In this document: positions 8,961-18,580 of the stretch, one piece after another
How the letters are laid out: each line of letters opens with the position of its first letter
How positions within the stretch are numbered: the stretch's first letter is position 1
DNA from: Changchengzhania lutea
GTDB lineage: Bacteria > Bacteroidota > Bacteroidia > Flavobacteriales > Flavobacteriaceae
DNA: 64,000 nt
Direction of reading: 5' to 3'
NCBI RefSeq assembly: GCF_006974145.1
Contig: NZ_CP039456.1
Span: 2,200,001-2,264,000, forward strand
Position numbers and translations under genes: made by a program
The notes under the pieces: model-generated
Database searches by the model: none
What the model was told of the DNA's origin: nothing
What the model saw: only the letters and a program-made list of their open reading frames with translations

Positions 8961-10302
8961 GAATGATATTAAATCATCCATAAAATATTACAGTATCACA
9001 ATCTCATTATTGTGCAGTGTTAGTGTTACTTTTGGCCAGCAAAAAACCTGGTCATTACAAGAATGTGTCAACCACGCATTAGAACATAATATTTCTGTGC
9101 AACAAGGGGTAAATACGATTTTAATCAACGAGCAGGATATTATTGCGTCTAGAGGTCAATTTTTACCTTCGCTTAGCGCTAGTGCCGCTCATAACATAAC
9201 CATTGGTGGTTTAGAAATAGATCCTGGAGTCTTTGTAGATCAAACCTTCAACCAGTCAAGAGTGGGTATTAGCGTATCTCAGAATATTTTTAACGGATTT
9301 AGAACGCTCAATCTGTACAAGCAATCCCAACTTACCAAGGAAACGAATGCCTTAGAGCTGGATCGGATAAAAGATGATATTTCACTTAATGTGGTTAATG
9401 CCTACCTGAATGTATTGTTTAATAGAGAAAATTTAGAAACGGCTTTAGCCCAATTTGAATTCAGTGAAAAACAGTTGAAGCAGGTCACTAACCTAGTAGA
9501 TGCTGGCGTGCAACCTAGAGCGAATATTTATGATGCTGAAGCGACGCTTAGTAGAGATGAACAAAGTGTCACTATTGCCGAAAATAATTTGAATCTAGCC
9601 TTGCTTAATTTATCTCAATTGTTACAAGTACCTTATGAAGGGTTTGCGGTTGAAGGTATAGACTTGAATGAACCATCTGAAGCATTACTTTACAAAGATT
9701 TTAAACCTATTTTAAATTATGCTCTGGAAAACAGGGTTGAAATTAAAGTGGCTGAAAAAGGTATTGAAAATGCCGAATTAAATACTGAAATCTCTAAAAG
9801 TGGCTATTTCCCGACTTTAAATTTTACATACGGGTACAGTTCAAGGGCATCGTATACTAATTTAACCGATTTAGAAGCGTCCTTTTTCGATCAAATAAAT
9901 GATAATAAGGGCCATAGCTTTGGTTTGAATTTGAATATTCCCATCTTTTCAAGATTTCAGAATAAAACGGCGGTTGCGAAATCTAAAATCCAAGAAGATA
10001 ATAGTCGTCTCAACTTGGCGCAGCAAAAACTAAACATTGAGTCCAACATACAGCGTACTTTTACAGATGCCCAAGCGGCATTTAGAGCTTTTGAAGCTGC
10101 TAAAAAATCGTTGGAAGCACAAGAACTGGCATTTAATAATTCAAAAGAACGATTTAATTTGGGTGCTATGACGGCTTTTGAATTGGAGCAAGCACGTGTG
10201 GCTTTGATAAATGCACAATCATCTTTAATAAATGCGAAGTATGATTTTGTTTTTAAGACAAAAGTTTTGGATTTTTATATGGGTAAATCGTTAACTAACT
10301 GA
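8950..10302 (+). CDS. TolC family outer membrane channel
   Basis: About 450 residues. I chose a start near 8950 (adjacent ATG codons at 8950 and 8953), because a longer frame from 8857 would overlap the adaptor by 100 bases and lacks a signal peptide at its front. From 8950 the protein begins with a normal signal peptide ending in VTFGQ. The duplicated OEP pattern is visible: two long helical repeats, each with the ALENR/AEKGI and ARVALINAQSSLINAKY type of heptads. It provides the outer-membrane exit duct for the exporter. Its stop codon overlaps the tsaB start by one base. Confidence 0.9.
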   Translation: MMNKNDIKSSIKYYSITISLLCSVSVTFGQQKTWSLQECVNHALEHNISVQQGVNTILINEQDIIASRGQFLPSLSASAAHNITIGGLEIDPGVFVDQTFNQSRVGISVSQNIFNGFRTLNLYKQSQLTKETNALELDRIKDDISLNVVNAYLNVLFNRENLETALAQFEFSEKQLKQVTNLVDAGVQPRANIYDAEATLSRDEQSVTIAENNLNLALLNLSQLLQVPYEGFAVEGIDLNEPSEALLYKDFKPILNYALENRVEIKVAEKGIENAELNTEISKSGYFPTLNFTYGYSSRASYTNLTDLEASFFDQINDNKGHSFGLNLNIPIFSRFQNKTAVAKSKIQEDNSRLNLAQQKLNIESNIQRTFTDAQAAFRAFEAAKKSLEAQELAFNNSKERFNLGAMTAFELEQARVALINAQSSLINAKYDFVFKTKVLDFYMGKSLTN

Positions 10303-10973
10303 TGGCATTAATACTAAATATAGAAACGGCAACAACCAATTGTTCTGTGTCGCTTTCAAAAAATGGTGAAACCTTGATTTTGAAAGAAGATTACGGTGCA
10401 AACTATTCCCATGCTGAACGTTTGCACGTTTATATTGATGACGTCCTGAAAGAAGCAAAGGTACGTCGTGAGGATATAGAGGCTATTGCCATAAGCAAAG
10501 GCCCCGGATCTTACACAGGCTTGCGCATAGGCGTTTCCTCAGCAAAAGGACTTTGCTATGCCTTGGACATACCACTTGTTTCAGTTGCCACATTAACGGC
10601 TTTAGCGTATCAAGTGAACGTAAATGAGGGTTGTATTGTTTCGATGCTCGATGCTAGGCGTATGGAAGTGTACTCAGCAGTTTTCGATTCTAATCATAAA
10701 CAAATAAGAGATACACAAGCGCAGATTCTAGAGGCAGACGCTTTTCATAATTATCTAGAAAAAGGAAAAGTATATTTTATTGGTAATGGTGTTCACAAAA
10801 CAAAAACGCTTATTAATCATCCCAATGCGGTTTTTATTGAAGGTAAACTGCCATCAGCCAACGAGATGAGCGCATTGGCGTTTAATAAATTCAAAATAAG
10901 CGACATGGAGGATGTCGCTTATTTTGAACCTTATTATTTAAAAGATTTCGTGGCATTAAAGCCTAAATCTTAA
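10302..10973 (+). CDS. tsaB: TsaB, tRNA threonylcarbamoyladenosine biosynthesis subunit
   Basis: 223 residues starting with LILNIETATTNCSVSLS, the actin/Hsp70-like ATPase core opening found in TsaB/YeaZ. The motif AIAISKGPGSYTGLRIGVSSAKGL near residues 62-85 is the family signature. TsaB is an inactive paralogue of TsaD and is needed with TsaD and TsaE to make t6A on ANN-decoding tRNAs in the cytoplasm. It is coupled to the TolC gene by a TGATG overlap and ends four bases into the convergent MscS gene. Confidence 0.93.
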   Translation: MALILNIETATTNCSVSLSKNGETLILKEDYGANYSHAERLHVYIDDVLKEAKVRREDIEAIAISKGPGSYTGLRIGVSSAKGLCYALDIPLVSVATLTALAYQVNVNEGCIVSMLDARRMEVYSAVFDSNHKQIRDTQAQILEADAFHNYLEKGKVYFIGNGVHKTKTLINHPNAVFIEGKLPSANEMSALAFNKFKISDMEDVAYFEPYYLKDFVALKPKS

Positions 10974-11785
10974 GCTTCTTTTTTAATATGTACTTGGTGT
11001 GGATATGGAATGTCTATGCCAGCCGCATCAAGCGCTATTTTAACATTTTCGGTAATACCAAAATATACAGCCCAATAATCTTCAGCATGACACCAGGGCC
11101 TTACGGCAAAATTTACCGAACTATCGGCTAACTCAGAAACATTTACTGTGGGTTCTGGTGTTTCAATAACTTTTGGATGCGATTTTAAGACATTCATTAA
11201 AACGTCTTTGGTTTTTTTAATATCAGAATCATAACCAACGCCAATGATTAAATCTACACGACGCGTGCCCTCAGTAGTGTAATTGATAATATTACCATTG
11301 GACAGAGCACCATTGGGAATAATAATTTCTCTGTTGGAAAGACCAGTTAGCTTGGTTGTAAAAATTTCAATCTCTTTTACCACACCAACCTCACCTTGAG
11401 CTTCAATTAAGTCGCCAATTTTGATTGGTTTGAAGATCATGAGTAAAACACCTCCGGCAAAATTACCTAAAGACCCTTGTAAAGCCAAACCAATAGCTAA
11501 ACCAGCCGCGGCTAGAATAGCAGCAAAGGAGGTGGTTTCTACACCTACAGTACCAAGAACTACGATGATCAAAACAATTTTTAAAATCCAACTTAATAAG
11601 TTTAATAAGAACTTTTGAAGGCTAGCATCATAATTTGCTTTTTCCATCCCTTTACGGGTTACTTTAATCAGTTTCTTAATAACCCAAGCACCAATAATCC
11701 ATATTACTATGGCCCCAAGTATTTTAAGTCCATATTCTAAAGCCAGTTCAAGCCATTTTTCTGTGTCAATATTTTCTAAATCCAT
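10970..11785 (-). CDS. Small-conductance mechanosensitive channel, MscS family
   Basis: 271 residues with three N-terminal membrane helices (about 15-40, 58-82 and 85-108). The pore helix carries the glycine/alanine-rich pattern AAILAAAGLAIGLALQGSLGNFAGG. It is followed by the beta domain (GDLIEAQGEVGVVKEIEIFTT, IIIPNG) and a C-terminal alpha/beta domain. It protects against osmotic downshock by gating a large pore in the inner membrane. The size is typical for the E. coli MscS-like subgroup. It is monocistronic and convergent with tsaB. Confidence 0.93.
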   Translation of the reverse strand: MDLENIDTEKWLELALEYGLKILGAIVIWIIGAWVIKKLIKVTRKGMEKANYDASLQKFLLNLLSWILKIVLIIVVLGTVGVETTSFAAILAAAGLAIGLALQGSLGNFAGGVLLMIFKPIKIGDLIEAQGEVGVVKEIEIFTTKLTGLSNREIIIPNGALSNGNIINYTTEGTRRVDLIIGVGYDSDIKKTKDVLMNVLKSHPKVIETPEPTVNVSELADSSVNFAVRPWCHAEDYWAVYFGITENVKIALDAAGIDIPYPHQVHIKKEA

Positions 11786-11870
11786 AATTTATATTAAAGT
11801 AATGAGATGTGCAAAATTAAGACTATTACACACTATCTGTATTGATTTATGTAAAAAATAAGTTAAGTTT

Positions 11871-12224
11871 TTATAAAAAACAGCTTATCAGTGCTATGAT
11901 AGCAGGGATTCCTTGGAAGTAAAATAGCTTTATTTGCTTTGTAGAATAAGCCCCGTAAACACCTGCGATAGTCACACAAATAAGGAAAAATATCGCAATT
12001 TTTAAATCTTTTTCGATAATGGAGAATATTAGTCCCGCCGCCAAAAAACCATTATATAGTCCTTGGTTTGCGGCCAATACCTTGGTGTCTTTTGCAAATT
12101 GCTTGGATTTTATTCCAAATGTTTTTATTCCTTTTGGTTTGGTCCACATAAACATTTCTAAAATCAAAATATAGATATGTTCAAAAGCAACGAAAGCCAC
12201 GAGTATGATGGTTAAAATGGTCAT
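11871..12224 (-). CDS. DUF1304 family membrane protein
   Basis: 117 residues with four predicted membrane helices. Features of the DUF1304 family are visible: an early acidic/aromatic stretch ([15 protein letters not shown]), then [14 protein letters not shown], and a final [11 protein letters not shown] helix. The function is unknown. Its ATG overlaps the stop codon of the upstream thioredoxin-domain gene by four bases (12221-12224), so the two are co-transcribed. Confidence 0.85.
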   Translation of the reverse strand: MTILTIILVAFVAFEHIYILILEMFMWTKPKGIKTFGIKSKQFAKDTKVLAANQGLYNGFLAAGLIFSIIEKDLKIAIFFLICVTIAGVYGAYSTKQIKLFYFQGIPAIIALISCFL

Positions 12225-14323
12225 TCTTTTAAAAGTTTTATCGCTGCATCAACTTGAGAAACGGGAAGTTTACACGCTTTGTTAACACAGACATATATGA
12301 ATGTTTCGTTAGGGTTAAATCTATTTTCTAAAAGCGGTAAGTTGTTCTCAGAAGTACTTCCGGCAATTAATTTATTGGGAATGTAAGTTTTGTTCAATGC
12401 TGCTATTTTTTGTTTTGCAGCTTTTCCAACGACAGCTACCTCATAATATGGATGTGTATAATTAAGCATTAAATCCAACCAATTAGAGTAACCAGAGGGG
12501 TAATCTTGCATTTCGGGTTTGACGTTGTTTAACATGCTTATCGCAGTTTTGCTGTAATGCTGATTATCGAAATAATGTGAAAGTTTAAAAAGATTTTTCG
12601 CCATAATGGAATTGCTCGCCGGAATGACATTGTCACGATATTCTATACTTCTAGAGACCAAGGCTTTGTCTTGATTTGACGTAAAATAGAACATGTTACT
12701 GTTCGTGTCAAAAAAATGATCAAAGGTATAATTGATTAAATCCCGCGCTGTTGTGAGCCAGGTTTCATTCAATGTATTTTCATAGAGTGCTAAAAAAGCA
12801 TCAATAGTGGCCGCATAATCTTCAAGATAACCGTTAATGGTGCTCACACCGTTTTTAAAGCTATGATTCAAACCACCGTCTTCTTTCAATTGGTTGTTTA
12901 ATATGAAATTAGCATTTTTTTCCGCGGCAGCGAGATAATCAGGATTGCCAAATGCACGATAGGCATCTACATATCCTTTGAGCATTAAGGCATTCCATGA
13001 TGTGAGGGTTTTATCATCTAATCTGGGCTTGTCTCTTTTATTGCGTTCTGAAACAAGTAAAGCCTTCCATTCCCTTTTCTTATTTAATAAGGCTTCTTTA
13101 GTTAGCTCATGCTTTTTAAGGAAACTGGCATCATCTTCATTTCTAATGAGTACATAATTACCATGTTCCCATAATCCGTAATTATTAATATTATAATAGT
13201 CTGAAAACAGATTAAAGTCCTGATCAATAATTGCTTTTAATTCGTCTTTTTTCCAAACATAAAATGCACCTTCCTCTAATTCACCTTCTGGGGTATTGCT
13301 GTCTGCATCAAGTGAAGAGTAAAATGCGCCGTTTGTGGTAGTCATTTCATTTTGAATATACTCAAGTGTTTCGGTTACAATATCCTTGTACAGTTCATTT
13401 TTGGTAATTAAATAAGCATCAGAATATAGACTTACCAATTGAGCGTTGTCGTAGAGCATTTTTTCAAAATGGGGCACATGCCATTTCGTATCTACTGAGT
13501 ATCTTGAAAAACCACCACCTATCTGGTCGAAAACACCACCATAGGCCATTTTGGTTAGTGTCAGGTTAACGTATTCTTTAAGCTTTTCATCTTGAGTTTG
13601 ATAAGCATATCTTAAAAGAAAATGATAATTGTTGGGCATCATAAATTTTGGTGCCCTATTCATGCCACCAGCATTATTATCAAATTGTTTTGACCAATTC
13701 TGAAGCGCTTCAGAAATAAACTGCTTTTCAAATACAGGTTCGTCCGTATTAAGTTCCACGACATCCAAAGCTTTAATACCTTGTTCCAAATTATCGGCAT
13801 ACTCAATAAGCTTTTCAGGTTTTTCAACAAATAATTTAGATATTTGATTTAAAGCATTTACCCATTGTTCTTTTTGAAAATAGGTACCACCCCAAACAGG
13901 TCTGCCATCTGGCAAGGCAACCACATTTAGTGGCCAGCCACCTTGTCCGGTCATGAGTTGCACAGCGCTCATGTATACTTGATCGACATCTGGTCGTTCT
14001 TCCCGGTCTACTTTTACATTAATAAAATTTGTGTTCATCACTTGGGCCACAAGACTGTCTTCAAAACTTTCATGTTCCATAACGTGGCACCAATGGCAAG
14101 CCGAATAACCTACGCTTATAAGCAACAACTTGTTTTCAGATTTCGCCTGTTCTAATGTGGTTTCACTCCAGGCCTTCCAATTAACAGGGTTGTGCGCATG
14201 TTGTAGTAAATAGGGGCTGGTTTCATTAATTAAGTCATTGCTATATATGTGTTCCATAGTTTTGGTGTTCTGACCTTTACAACTTATTAAAATAATAAAT
14301 AAAAGACATTGTACATACTTCAT
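12221..14323 (-). CDS. Thioredoxin domain-containing lipoprotein (DUF255/YyaL-like)
   Basis: 700 residues. An N-terminal lipoprotein signal (FIILISCKG) is followed by the DUF255 domain (about 25-190) with [10 protein letters not shown] and [20 protein letters not shown], holding the redox-like CHWC pair, and DREERPDVD. The rest (about 200-690) is an alpha/alpha barrel like that of N-acylglucosamine 2-epimerases ([17 protein letters not shown]-type and [13 protein letters not shown] motifs). Bacterial YyaL and human SPATA20 share this layout; the enzymatic activity is not established. The lipobox suggests a periplasmic or outer-membrane location, which is less usual for the family. Confidence 0.88.
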   Translation of the reverse strand: MKYVQCLLFIILISCKGQNTKTMEHIYSNDLINETSPYLLQHAHNPVNWKAWSETTLEQAKSENKLLLISVGYSACHWCHVMEHESFEDSLVAQVMNTNFINVKVDREERPDVDQVYMSAVQLMTGQGGWPLNVVALPDGRPVWGGTYFQKEQWVNALNQISKLFVEKPEKLIEYADNLEQGIKALDVVELNTDEPVFEKQFISEALQNWSKQFDNNAGGMNRAPKFMMPNNYHFLLRYAYQTQDEKLKEYVNLTLTKMAYGGVFDQIGGGFSRYSVDTKWHVPHFEKMLYDNAQLVSLYSDAYLITKNELYKDIVTETLEYIQNEMTTTNGAFYSSLDADSNTPEGELEEGAFYVWKKDELKAIIDQDFNLFSDYYNINNYGLWEHGNYVLIRNEDDASFLKKHELTKEALLNKKREWKALLVSERNKRDKPRLDDKTLTSWNALMLKGYVDAYRAFGNPDYLAAAEKNANFILNNQLKEDGGLNHSFKNGVSTINGYLEDYAATIDAFLALYENTLNETWLTTARDLINYTFDHFFDTNSNMFYFTSNQDKALVSRSIEYRDNVIPASNSIMAKNLFKLSHYFDNQHYSKTAISMLNNVKPEMQDYPSGYSNWLDLMLNYTHPYYEVAVVGKAAKQKIAALNKTYIPNKLIAGSTSENNLPLLENRFNPNETFIYVCVNKACKLPVSQVDAAIKLLKE

Positions 14324-14350
14324 AAGTCAAAGTTAGCAAAATTAAATCAT

Positions 14351-14376
14351 AAAAAAAGCGCCCTAATGAAGGCGCT
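14351..14376 (-). terminator. Terminator downstream of dodecin
   Basis: Read on the minus strand, AGCGCC (14371-14376) pairs with GGCGCT (14357-14362) around an eight-base loop and is followed by a run of seven T. It lies 24 bases after the dodecin stop codon. Confidence 0.8.
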
Positions 14377-14399
14377 AATATGGGTGTTTTGAAAATAAA

Positions 14400-14600
14400 T
14401 TAATTGACTTCAAAAGTGATTTTTACGTTCACTCGAAAATCAGTTACCTCACCATCTGTTACACTGGCGCTTTGCTCTTTTACATAAACCGAACGTATAT
14501 TCTTAACGCTTTTAGAAGCGTGTTTTACAGCTTTTTTAGTTGCATCTTCCCAACTGCTATCAGAATTTGCTAATATTTCAATTACTTTTAGTACTGCCAT
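14400..14600 (-). CDS. Dodecin family flavin-binding protein
   Basis: 66 residues, the exact size class of dodecins. The sequence contains the characteristic SSWEDATKKAVKHASKSVKNIRSVYVKEQSA helix-strand region, including the tryptophan that stacks on flavin, and a final VNVKITFEV strand. Dodecins form hollow dodecamers that store or buffer riboflavin derivatives in the cytoplasm. It is followed by its own terminator at 14351-14376 and preceded by the Nfu gene on the same strand with a 64-base gap. Confidence 0.9.
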   Translation of the reverse strand: MAVLKVIEILANSDSSWEDATKKAVKHASKSVKNIRSVYVKEQSASVTDGEVTDFRVNVKITFEVN

Positions 14601-14664
14601 CTTTTTTTAAGTTTAAATTAATAATTAGTCTGAAACATAAAGATAGACAAATAAAATTGGAATT

Positions 14665-15567
14665 TTAGCCATTTATAGCTTCAACTGTTTCTACTTTGTT
14701 AGGCATCATTTCCTTTAACATATTTTCAATCCCACTCTTTAAGGTATATGTTGAAGATGGGCAGCCACTGCAAGCCCCTTGTAATAACACGCTAACATTT
14801 TTAGTGTCAGCATCGTAAGCTATGAATTGAATATTACCACCATCACTGGCTACGGCTGGTTTTACATATTCCTCTAAAATATTTATGATTTCTTTAGACG
14901 TATCATCTTGCGCCTCGTAGTGATTGTCTTGCTGTTTAGCTGTTTTTTGTAAGTTTTCTGCAGCTTCAGGAAGCACAACGTCTTTACCGTTTTCAATATA
15001 ATTTCTAATAAATTCACGCAACTCTAAAGTGATATCCTGCCATTCGGCCATGTCATACTTCGTTACCGACACGTAGTTTTCATCAATGAAAATACTTTTA
15101 ACAAAAGGAAAATGAAACAATTCCGTAGCTAAGGGCGATAATTTTGCATCGTCAATAGACGTAAATTCGAAAGTGGACGTTACAATTTTTTTGTTTGCCA
15201 CAAACTTCATTGCGGATGGGTTTGGTGTGCTTTCTGCGTACACAGTCACAGGGACTTTTTTAGATTCTGCAGTTGTTTCTATAATGGTACCGTCATCATT
15301 CAAATAAGTTTGAATTTGCTCGGCTACTTCATCTTGTACATCGCTCCACTCTACAATATCATAGCGCTCAATGGCTATAAAGTTGCCTGAGATATACACC
15401 TTTTTAACAAAAGGAAGGTAGAACAATTGCTGGGCCAAAGGTGATGCTTTCGCCTCGTCTATATTATTGAACTCAAAACTTTGATGCTGAGTTATAAATT
15501 GATTTAACTCGAATTTAATTATCGCGTTATTTGATGTTTCATGCACAGAAACCTTGAAAGTGTTCAT
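14665..15567 (-). CDS. NifU/Nfu family iron-sulfur scaffold with duplicated Nfu N-domain
   Basis: 300 residues in three domains. Two consecutive Nfu N-terminal domains are visible (about 1-95 and 105-200), each containing an AxSPLAxxLFxxPFVKxxxxxxN element and a DIVEWxDV or DMAEWQDI motif. The C-terminal NifU domain (about 215-300) carries the cluster-binding GACSGCPSST (CxxC). It carries and delivers 4Fe-4S clusters in the cytoplasm. The tandem N-domain is the usual flavobacterial form, while E. coli NfuA has a single unrelated A-type N-domain. No iron-sulfur genes neighbour it. Confidence 0.93.
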   Translation of the reverse strand: MNTFKVSVHETSNNAIIKFELNQFITQHQSFEFNNIDEAKASPLAQQLFYLPFVKKVYISGNFIAIERYDIVEWSDVQDEVAEQIQTYLNDDGTIIETTAESKKVPVTVYAESTPNPSAMKFVANKKIVTSTFEFTSIDDAKLSPLATELFHFPFVKSIFIDENYVSVTKYDMAEWQDITLELREFIRNYIENGKDVVLPEAAENLQKTAKQQDNHYEAQDDTSKEIINILEEYVKPAVASDGGNIQFIAYDADTKNVSVLLQGACSGCPSSTYTLKSGIENMLKEMMPNKVETVEAING

Positions 15568-15731
15568 TTCAGCTAATTTTAGGCAAAAATAGCAAAAGAA
15601 AACTTTAGATATCCATATATTTGAGTTTTGTTGCCTATTTGGTAGGCTTTAAAATAAAGGATTGCTTTATCTATTTTGATATAATTTTTTTAAACCCGAA
15701 GCGTTTGTATAACACGTTTTGAAACTAGTTT

Positions 15732-16736
15732 ATGGCATTGAAAAAGATCTTACTTATATTTATGGGTATTATGTTTGCTCAACTTGTGAGTGCACAGGAA
15801 GGGCTTCCCATATATACAGATTATTTAACAGACAATTATTACTTGATCCATCCATCAATGGCGGGAGCCGCTAATTGTGCAAAGATTAGAATGACAGGTC
15901 GCCAACAATGGTTTGGTCAAGACGATGCACCAAAGTTGCTAACCCTTAGTGCAAACGGACGAATTGGCGATACACAATCGGCAATAGGAGGTATTTTGTA
16001 TACCGATAAAAATGGGTACCATTCTAATTCTGGGGCGTATTTAACCTATGCCCATCATTTATTATTTTCTAGAAGTGAGGTGGATTTAAACATGTTATCC
16101 TTTGGCTTGAGCGCTGGCTTTATTCAATATAAATTAGATGAAACAACGTTCTTATTTGACGGACCTGACCCAATTATTGATGGTATTGTACAAAGCGAAA
16201 CTAATTTTAATATAGATTTAGGGTTTTCATATCAGTATTTAGATTTTTATGCACATGCGACGGTTAAGAACGTATTAAATAATGCAGGAGTTAATAACGA
16301 TATTGAAATTACCAGTAATTTAAGACGCTATTTACTTTCTGTTGGAAGTGTATTTGGAAAATATGGAAGCACCTGGAGTTATGAGCCTTCATTTATGTTT
16401 CAATATAAAGACGGTACACAAGAGGCATCTATCGATATAAATGCCAAGGTTTATAAAAGTATGGAGTTCGGAACCATTTGGGGCGGTCTGTCGTATAGGA
16501 CCAGTTTAGACGGTGCCGAATTTATAAATAGCTCTAACAACGTCAGCAGCCAAAAACTGCAACAGATTACACCCATATTGGGCATAAATATTAAACAGTT
16601 TATGTTTGCCTATAACTATACCTATCAGTCTAATTCCTTAGTATTTACTAACGGCGGTTTCCATCAATTTACATTAGGTTATAATTTTAATTGCAAACGT
16701 GAGCGTTACGACTGTAACTGTCCTGCTGTGAATTAA
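15732..16736 (+). CDS. PorP/SprF family type IX secretion system membrane protein
   Basis: 334 residues. A signal peptide (cleavage after VSAQ, about residue 22) is followed by the PorP/SprF hallmark (LPIYTDYLTDNYYLIHPSMAGAA...) and a beta-strand-rich outer-membrane body ending in an aromatic strand and a cysteine-rich tail (NFNCKRERYDCNCPAVN). These proteins anchor gliding/T9SS adhesin or SprB-type substrates in the outer membrane. It stands alone here; no SprB-like partner lies next to it in the window. TATATTTG at 15616-15623 fits the -7 consensus but is 108 bases upstream. Confidence 0.9.
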   Translation: MALKKILLIFMGIMFAQLVSAQEGLPIYTDYLTDNYYLIHPSMAGAANCAKIRMTGRQQWFGQDDAPKLLTLSANGRIGDTQSAIGGILYTDKNGYHSNSGAYLTYAHHLLFSRSEVDLNMLSFGLSAGFIQYKLDETTFLFDGPDPIIDGIVQSETNFNIDLGFSYQYLDFYAHATVKNVLNNAGVNNDIEITSNLRRYLLSVGSVFGKYGSTWSYEPSFMFQYKDGTQEASIDINAKVYKSMEFGTIWGGLSYRTSLDGAEFINSSNNVSSQKLQQITPILGINIKQFMFAYNYTYQSNSLVFTNGGFHQFTLGYNFNCKRERYDCNCPAVN

Positions 16737-16743
16737 CTATTAT

Positions 16744-17058
16744 AGGCTCTAGTTTATTAGTGCGTTGTTTTAGTAATATGTATTCAACATAAACATGTTT
16801 GACACATTAGATAATTAAAAGTAAGCCTACTTGCAGGAACGATCGTAAATCTGAGGATAATAGATAAGAAATTAAAGTATTAAGCCACGAATTACACTAA
16901 TGATCACGAATAGAAAAATCTAAAGATTTTTCTATTCGTGATATCATTTTTGTCAATCATTCCACGAATTTTAAATGAGCTAAGCTCATTTATTCGTGCT
17001 AATTAGTGTAATTCGTGGCAAAAACCAATAATATCAACGCACTAATAAACTAGAGTCT
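16744..17058. repeat. MITE-like palindromic element with nested inverted repeats
   Basis: A non-coding element of about 315 bp. The ends are inverted repeats: CTCTAGTTTATTAG... (16747-16767) is perfectly complementary to 17035-17055 over 21 bp, or 24 bp with one mismatch if extended to 16744 and 17058. A second perfect 18-bp inverted repeat (GCCACGAATTACACTAAT, 16884-16901, with 17002-17019) lies inside. Within it are two hairpins: a 19-bp stem with a two-base loop (16903-16921 with 16924-16942) and a smaller one (CACGAAT at 16963, AAATGAGCT arms at 16973-16991, ATTCGTG at 16992). TATTAT flanks both ends (16738-16743 and 17059-17064), a possible target duplication. It begins eight bases after the PorP stop codon. 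Confidence 0.85.
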
Positions 17059-17105
17059 TATTATATAATATTAATTAGATACGATTTAAATTCTCAATTG
17101 ATTAC

Positions 17106-17621
17106 ATGCCCATCATAAAACCTGTAAACGATAAAGTGCCGCAAATTCCAGAAGATTGTTTTATAGCTGAGAATGCCACAATAGTTGGAGAAGTTTCTAT
17201 GGGCAGTCAATGTAGTGTTTGGTTTAATGCTGTTATTCGTGGCGATGTCCATTTTATAAAAATGGGCAATAAAGTGAACGTGCAAGATGGTGCGGTGATT
17301 CACGCGACATACCAGAAATCACCGACTGTTATTGGGAATAATGTTTCTATAGGTCATAACGCTATTGTTCACGGGTGTACCATTAAAGACAATGTGCTTA
17401 TAGGTATGGGTAGTATTGTTATGGATGACTGTGTTATAGAAAGCAATAGTATCATTGCCGCTGGTGCTGTGGTCACTAAAAATACTAGAGTAGAGGCAGG
17501 GAGTATATACGCAGGTGTTCCTGCCAAAAAAGTAAAGACTATTAGTCAAGAACTAATTTCGGGAGAGATTGATAGAATAGCTGAAAACTATACAAAATAT
17601 TCAAGTTGGTTTAAAGACTGA
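17106..17621 (+). CDS. Gamma carbonic anhydrase-like hexapeptide protein
   Basis: 171 residues of left-handed beta-helix repeats (V-x-G-D-V, I-G-x-x-V patterns). The family-specific segments VWFNAVIRGDVHFIKMGNKVNVQDGAVIH and VSIGHNAIVHGCTIKDNVLIGMGSIVMD are present. They supply the three zinc-ligand histidines (the VIH, GHN and VHG histidines). Trimeric gamma-CA homologues (YrdA/PaaY/CaiE group) bind zinc in the cytoplasm, but many lack strong carbonic anhydrase activity, so activity is uncertain. It lies just beyond the palindromic element and is convergent with murI. Confidence 0.9.
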   Translation: MPIIKPVNDKVPQIPEDCFIAENATIVGEVSMGSQCSVWFNAVIRGDVHFIKMGNKVNVQDGAVIHATYQKSPTVIGNNVSIGHNAIVHGCTIKDNVLIGMGSIVMDDCVIESNSIIAAGAVVTKNTRVEAGSIYAGVPAKKVKTISQELISGEIDRIAENYTKYSSWFKD

Positions 17622-17722
17622 ATATGATATTACTATCGATTTTTTTTTGAGGCTTTTAATGCAACGACTTCTAATTTGTAACTTCTGCCAACAGTTTTCG
17701 AGAATCTAATGCAAATTCCTGT

Positions 17723-18502
17723 TTAAAAATCTAAGAATTTAGCATCAAAATGTTTGCCTAAAAGTTCCGACATAATTTTAGGGTTTCCATTACTATAAAA
17801 TTTATGTTTCGGATGGGTAAATTCAGTATTAATTAGGTTCTGTTCTTCTAAAACAGCTTTTGTCTGTCTAGCAACGGCTTCTCCAGAATCTATAATCTTG
17901 ACATGGTTAGGAAGCAAATCAACTAAAGTAGGCATCAAATAGGGGTAGTGCGTGCATCCTAAAACCAGATAATCAATATTTGCCGCTATCATGGGCTTTA
18001 AATAAATTTTCAATAGATCTCGCATCTCGCTAGAATCCAGTTTGCCCATTTCAATTAAATCGACTATTCCTTCGCCTACAGTTTCAATGACTTGGATATC
18101 CTTAGCAAACAATGTTGAAGTTTTAGAAAATAATGCACTGCTTAAAGTCCCTTTAGTCGCTAATATGCCAATGGCATTGTTTTTAGTGTGCAAAGCGGCA
18201 GGTTTAATGGCAGGTTCAATACCAATAAAAGGGATCTTATAATGAGTTCTTAAATAATCAATGGCATTGGTGGTAGCCGTATTGCAGGCCACTACAATAA
18301 GTTTACAGTGTTCTGAAATGAGATACTCTGTGTTTTTAATACTCAATTGTAGTATGGCGTCTTTTCCTTTTAGTCCATATGGTGCGTTTTTGCTATCTGC
18401 AAGATAGATTGTGTTCTCATTAGGTAAAAGGTTGTGTATTTCCTTCCAAATGGATGTCCCACCTACGCCAGAATCAAAAAGACCAATGGGTTGTTTGCTC
18501 AT
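17723..18502 (-). CDS. murI: Glutamate racemase
   Basis: About 259 residues from the ATG at 18502, chosen because MSKQPIGLFDSGVGGTSIW is the conserved beginning; an upstream in-frame ATG at 18538 would add 12 hydrophobic residues and run into the hairpin at 18531. Both catalytic cysteines are visible, in VVACNTATTNA (about residue 72) and LGCTHYPYL (about residue 184). It interconverts L- and D-glutamate to supply D-Glu for peptidoglycan. It is preceded on the same strand by the two OmpH genes, but a strong hairpin separates them. Confidence 0.94.
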   Translation of the reverse strand: MSKQPIGLFDSGVGGTSIWKEIHNLLPNENTIYLADSKNAPYGLKGKDAILQLSIKNTEYLISEHCKLIVVACNTATTNAIDYLRTHYKIPFIGIEPAIKPAALHTKNNAIGILATKGTLSSALFSKTSTLFAKDIQVIETVGEGIVDLIEMGKLDSSEMRDLLKIYLKPMIAANIDYLVLGCTHYPYLMPTLVDLLPNHVKIIDSGEAVARQTKAVLEEQNLINTEFTHPKHKFYSNGNPKIMSELLGKHFDAKFLDF

Positions 18503-18530
18503 AAGGCTAAATTTAATTAATAAAAGTAGA

Positions 18531-18558
18531 AAAGCCACCTTATTTAAGGTGGCTTTTT
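18531..18558 (-). terminator. Hairpin terminator between ompH genes and murI
   Basis: A 12-bp perfect stem (AAAGCCACCTTA 18531-18542 with its complement 18545-18556) with a tight loop. On the minus strand it ends the OmpH transcript with TTTT; on the plus strand it has TTTTT, so it may act in both directions. Confidence 0.8.
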
Positions 18559-18580
18559 AATAATATAATTTCAGAAGGTA

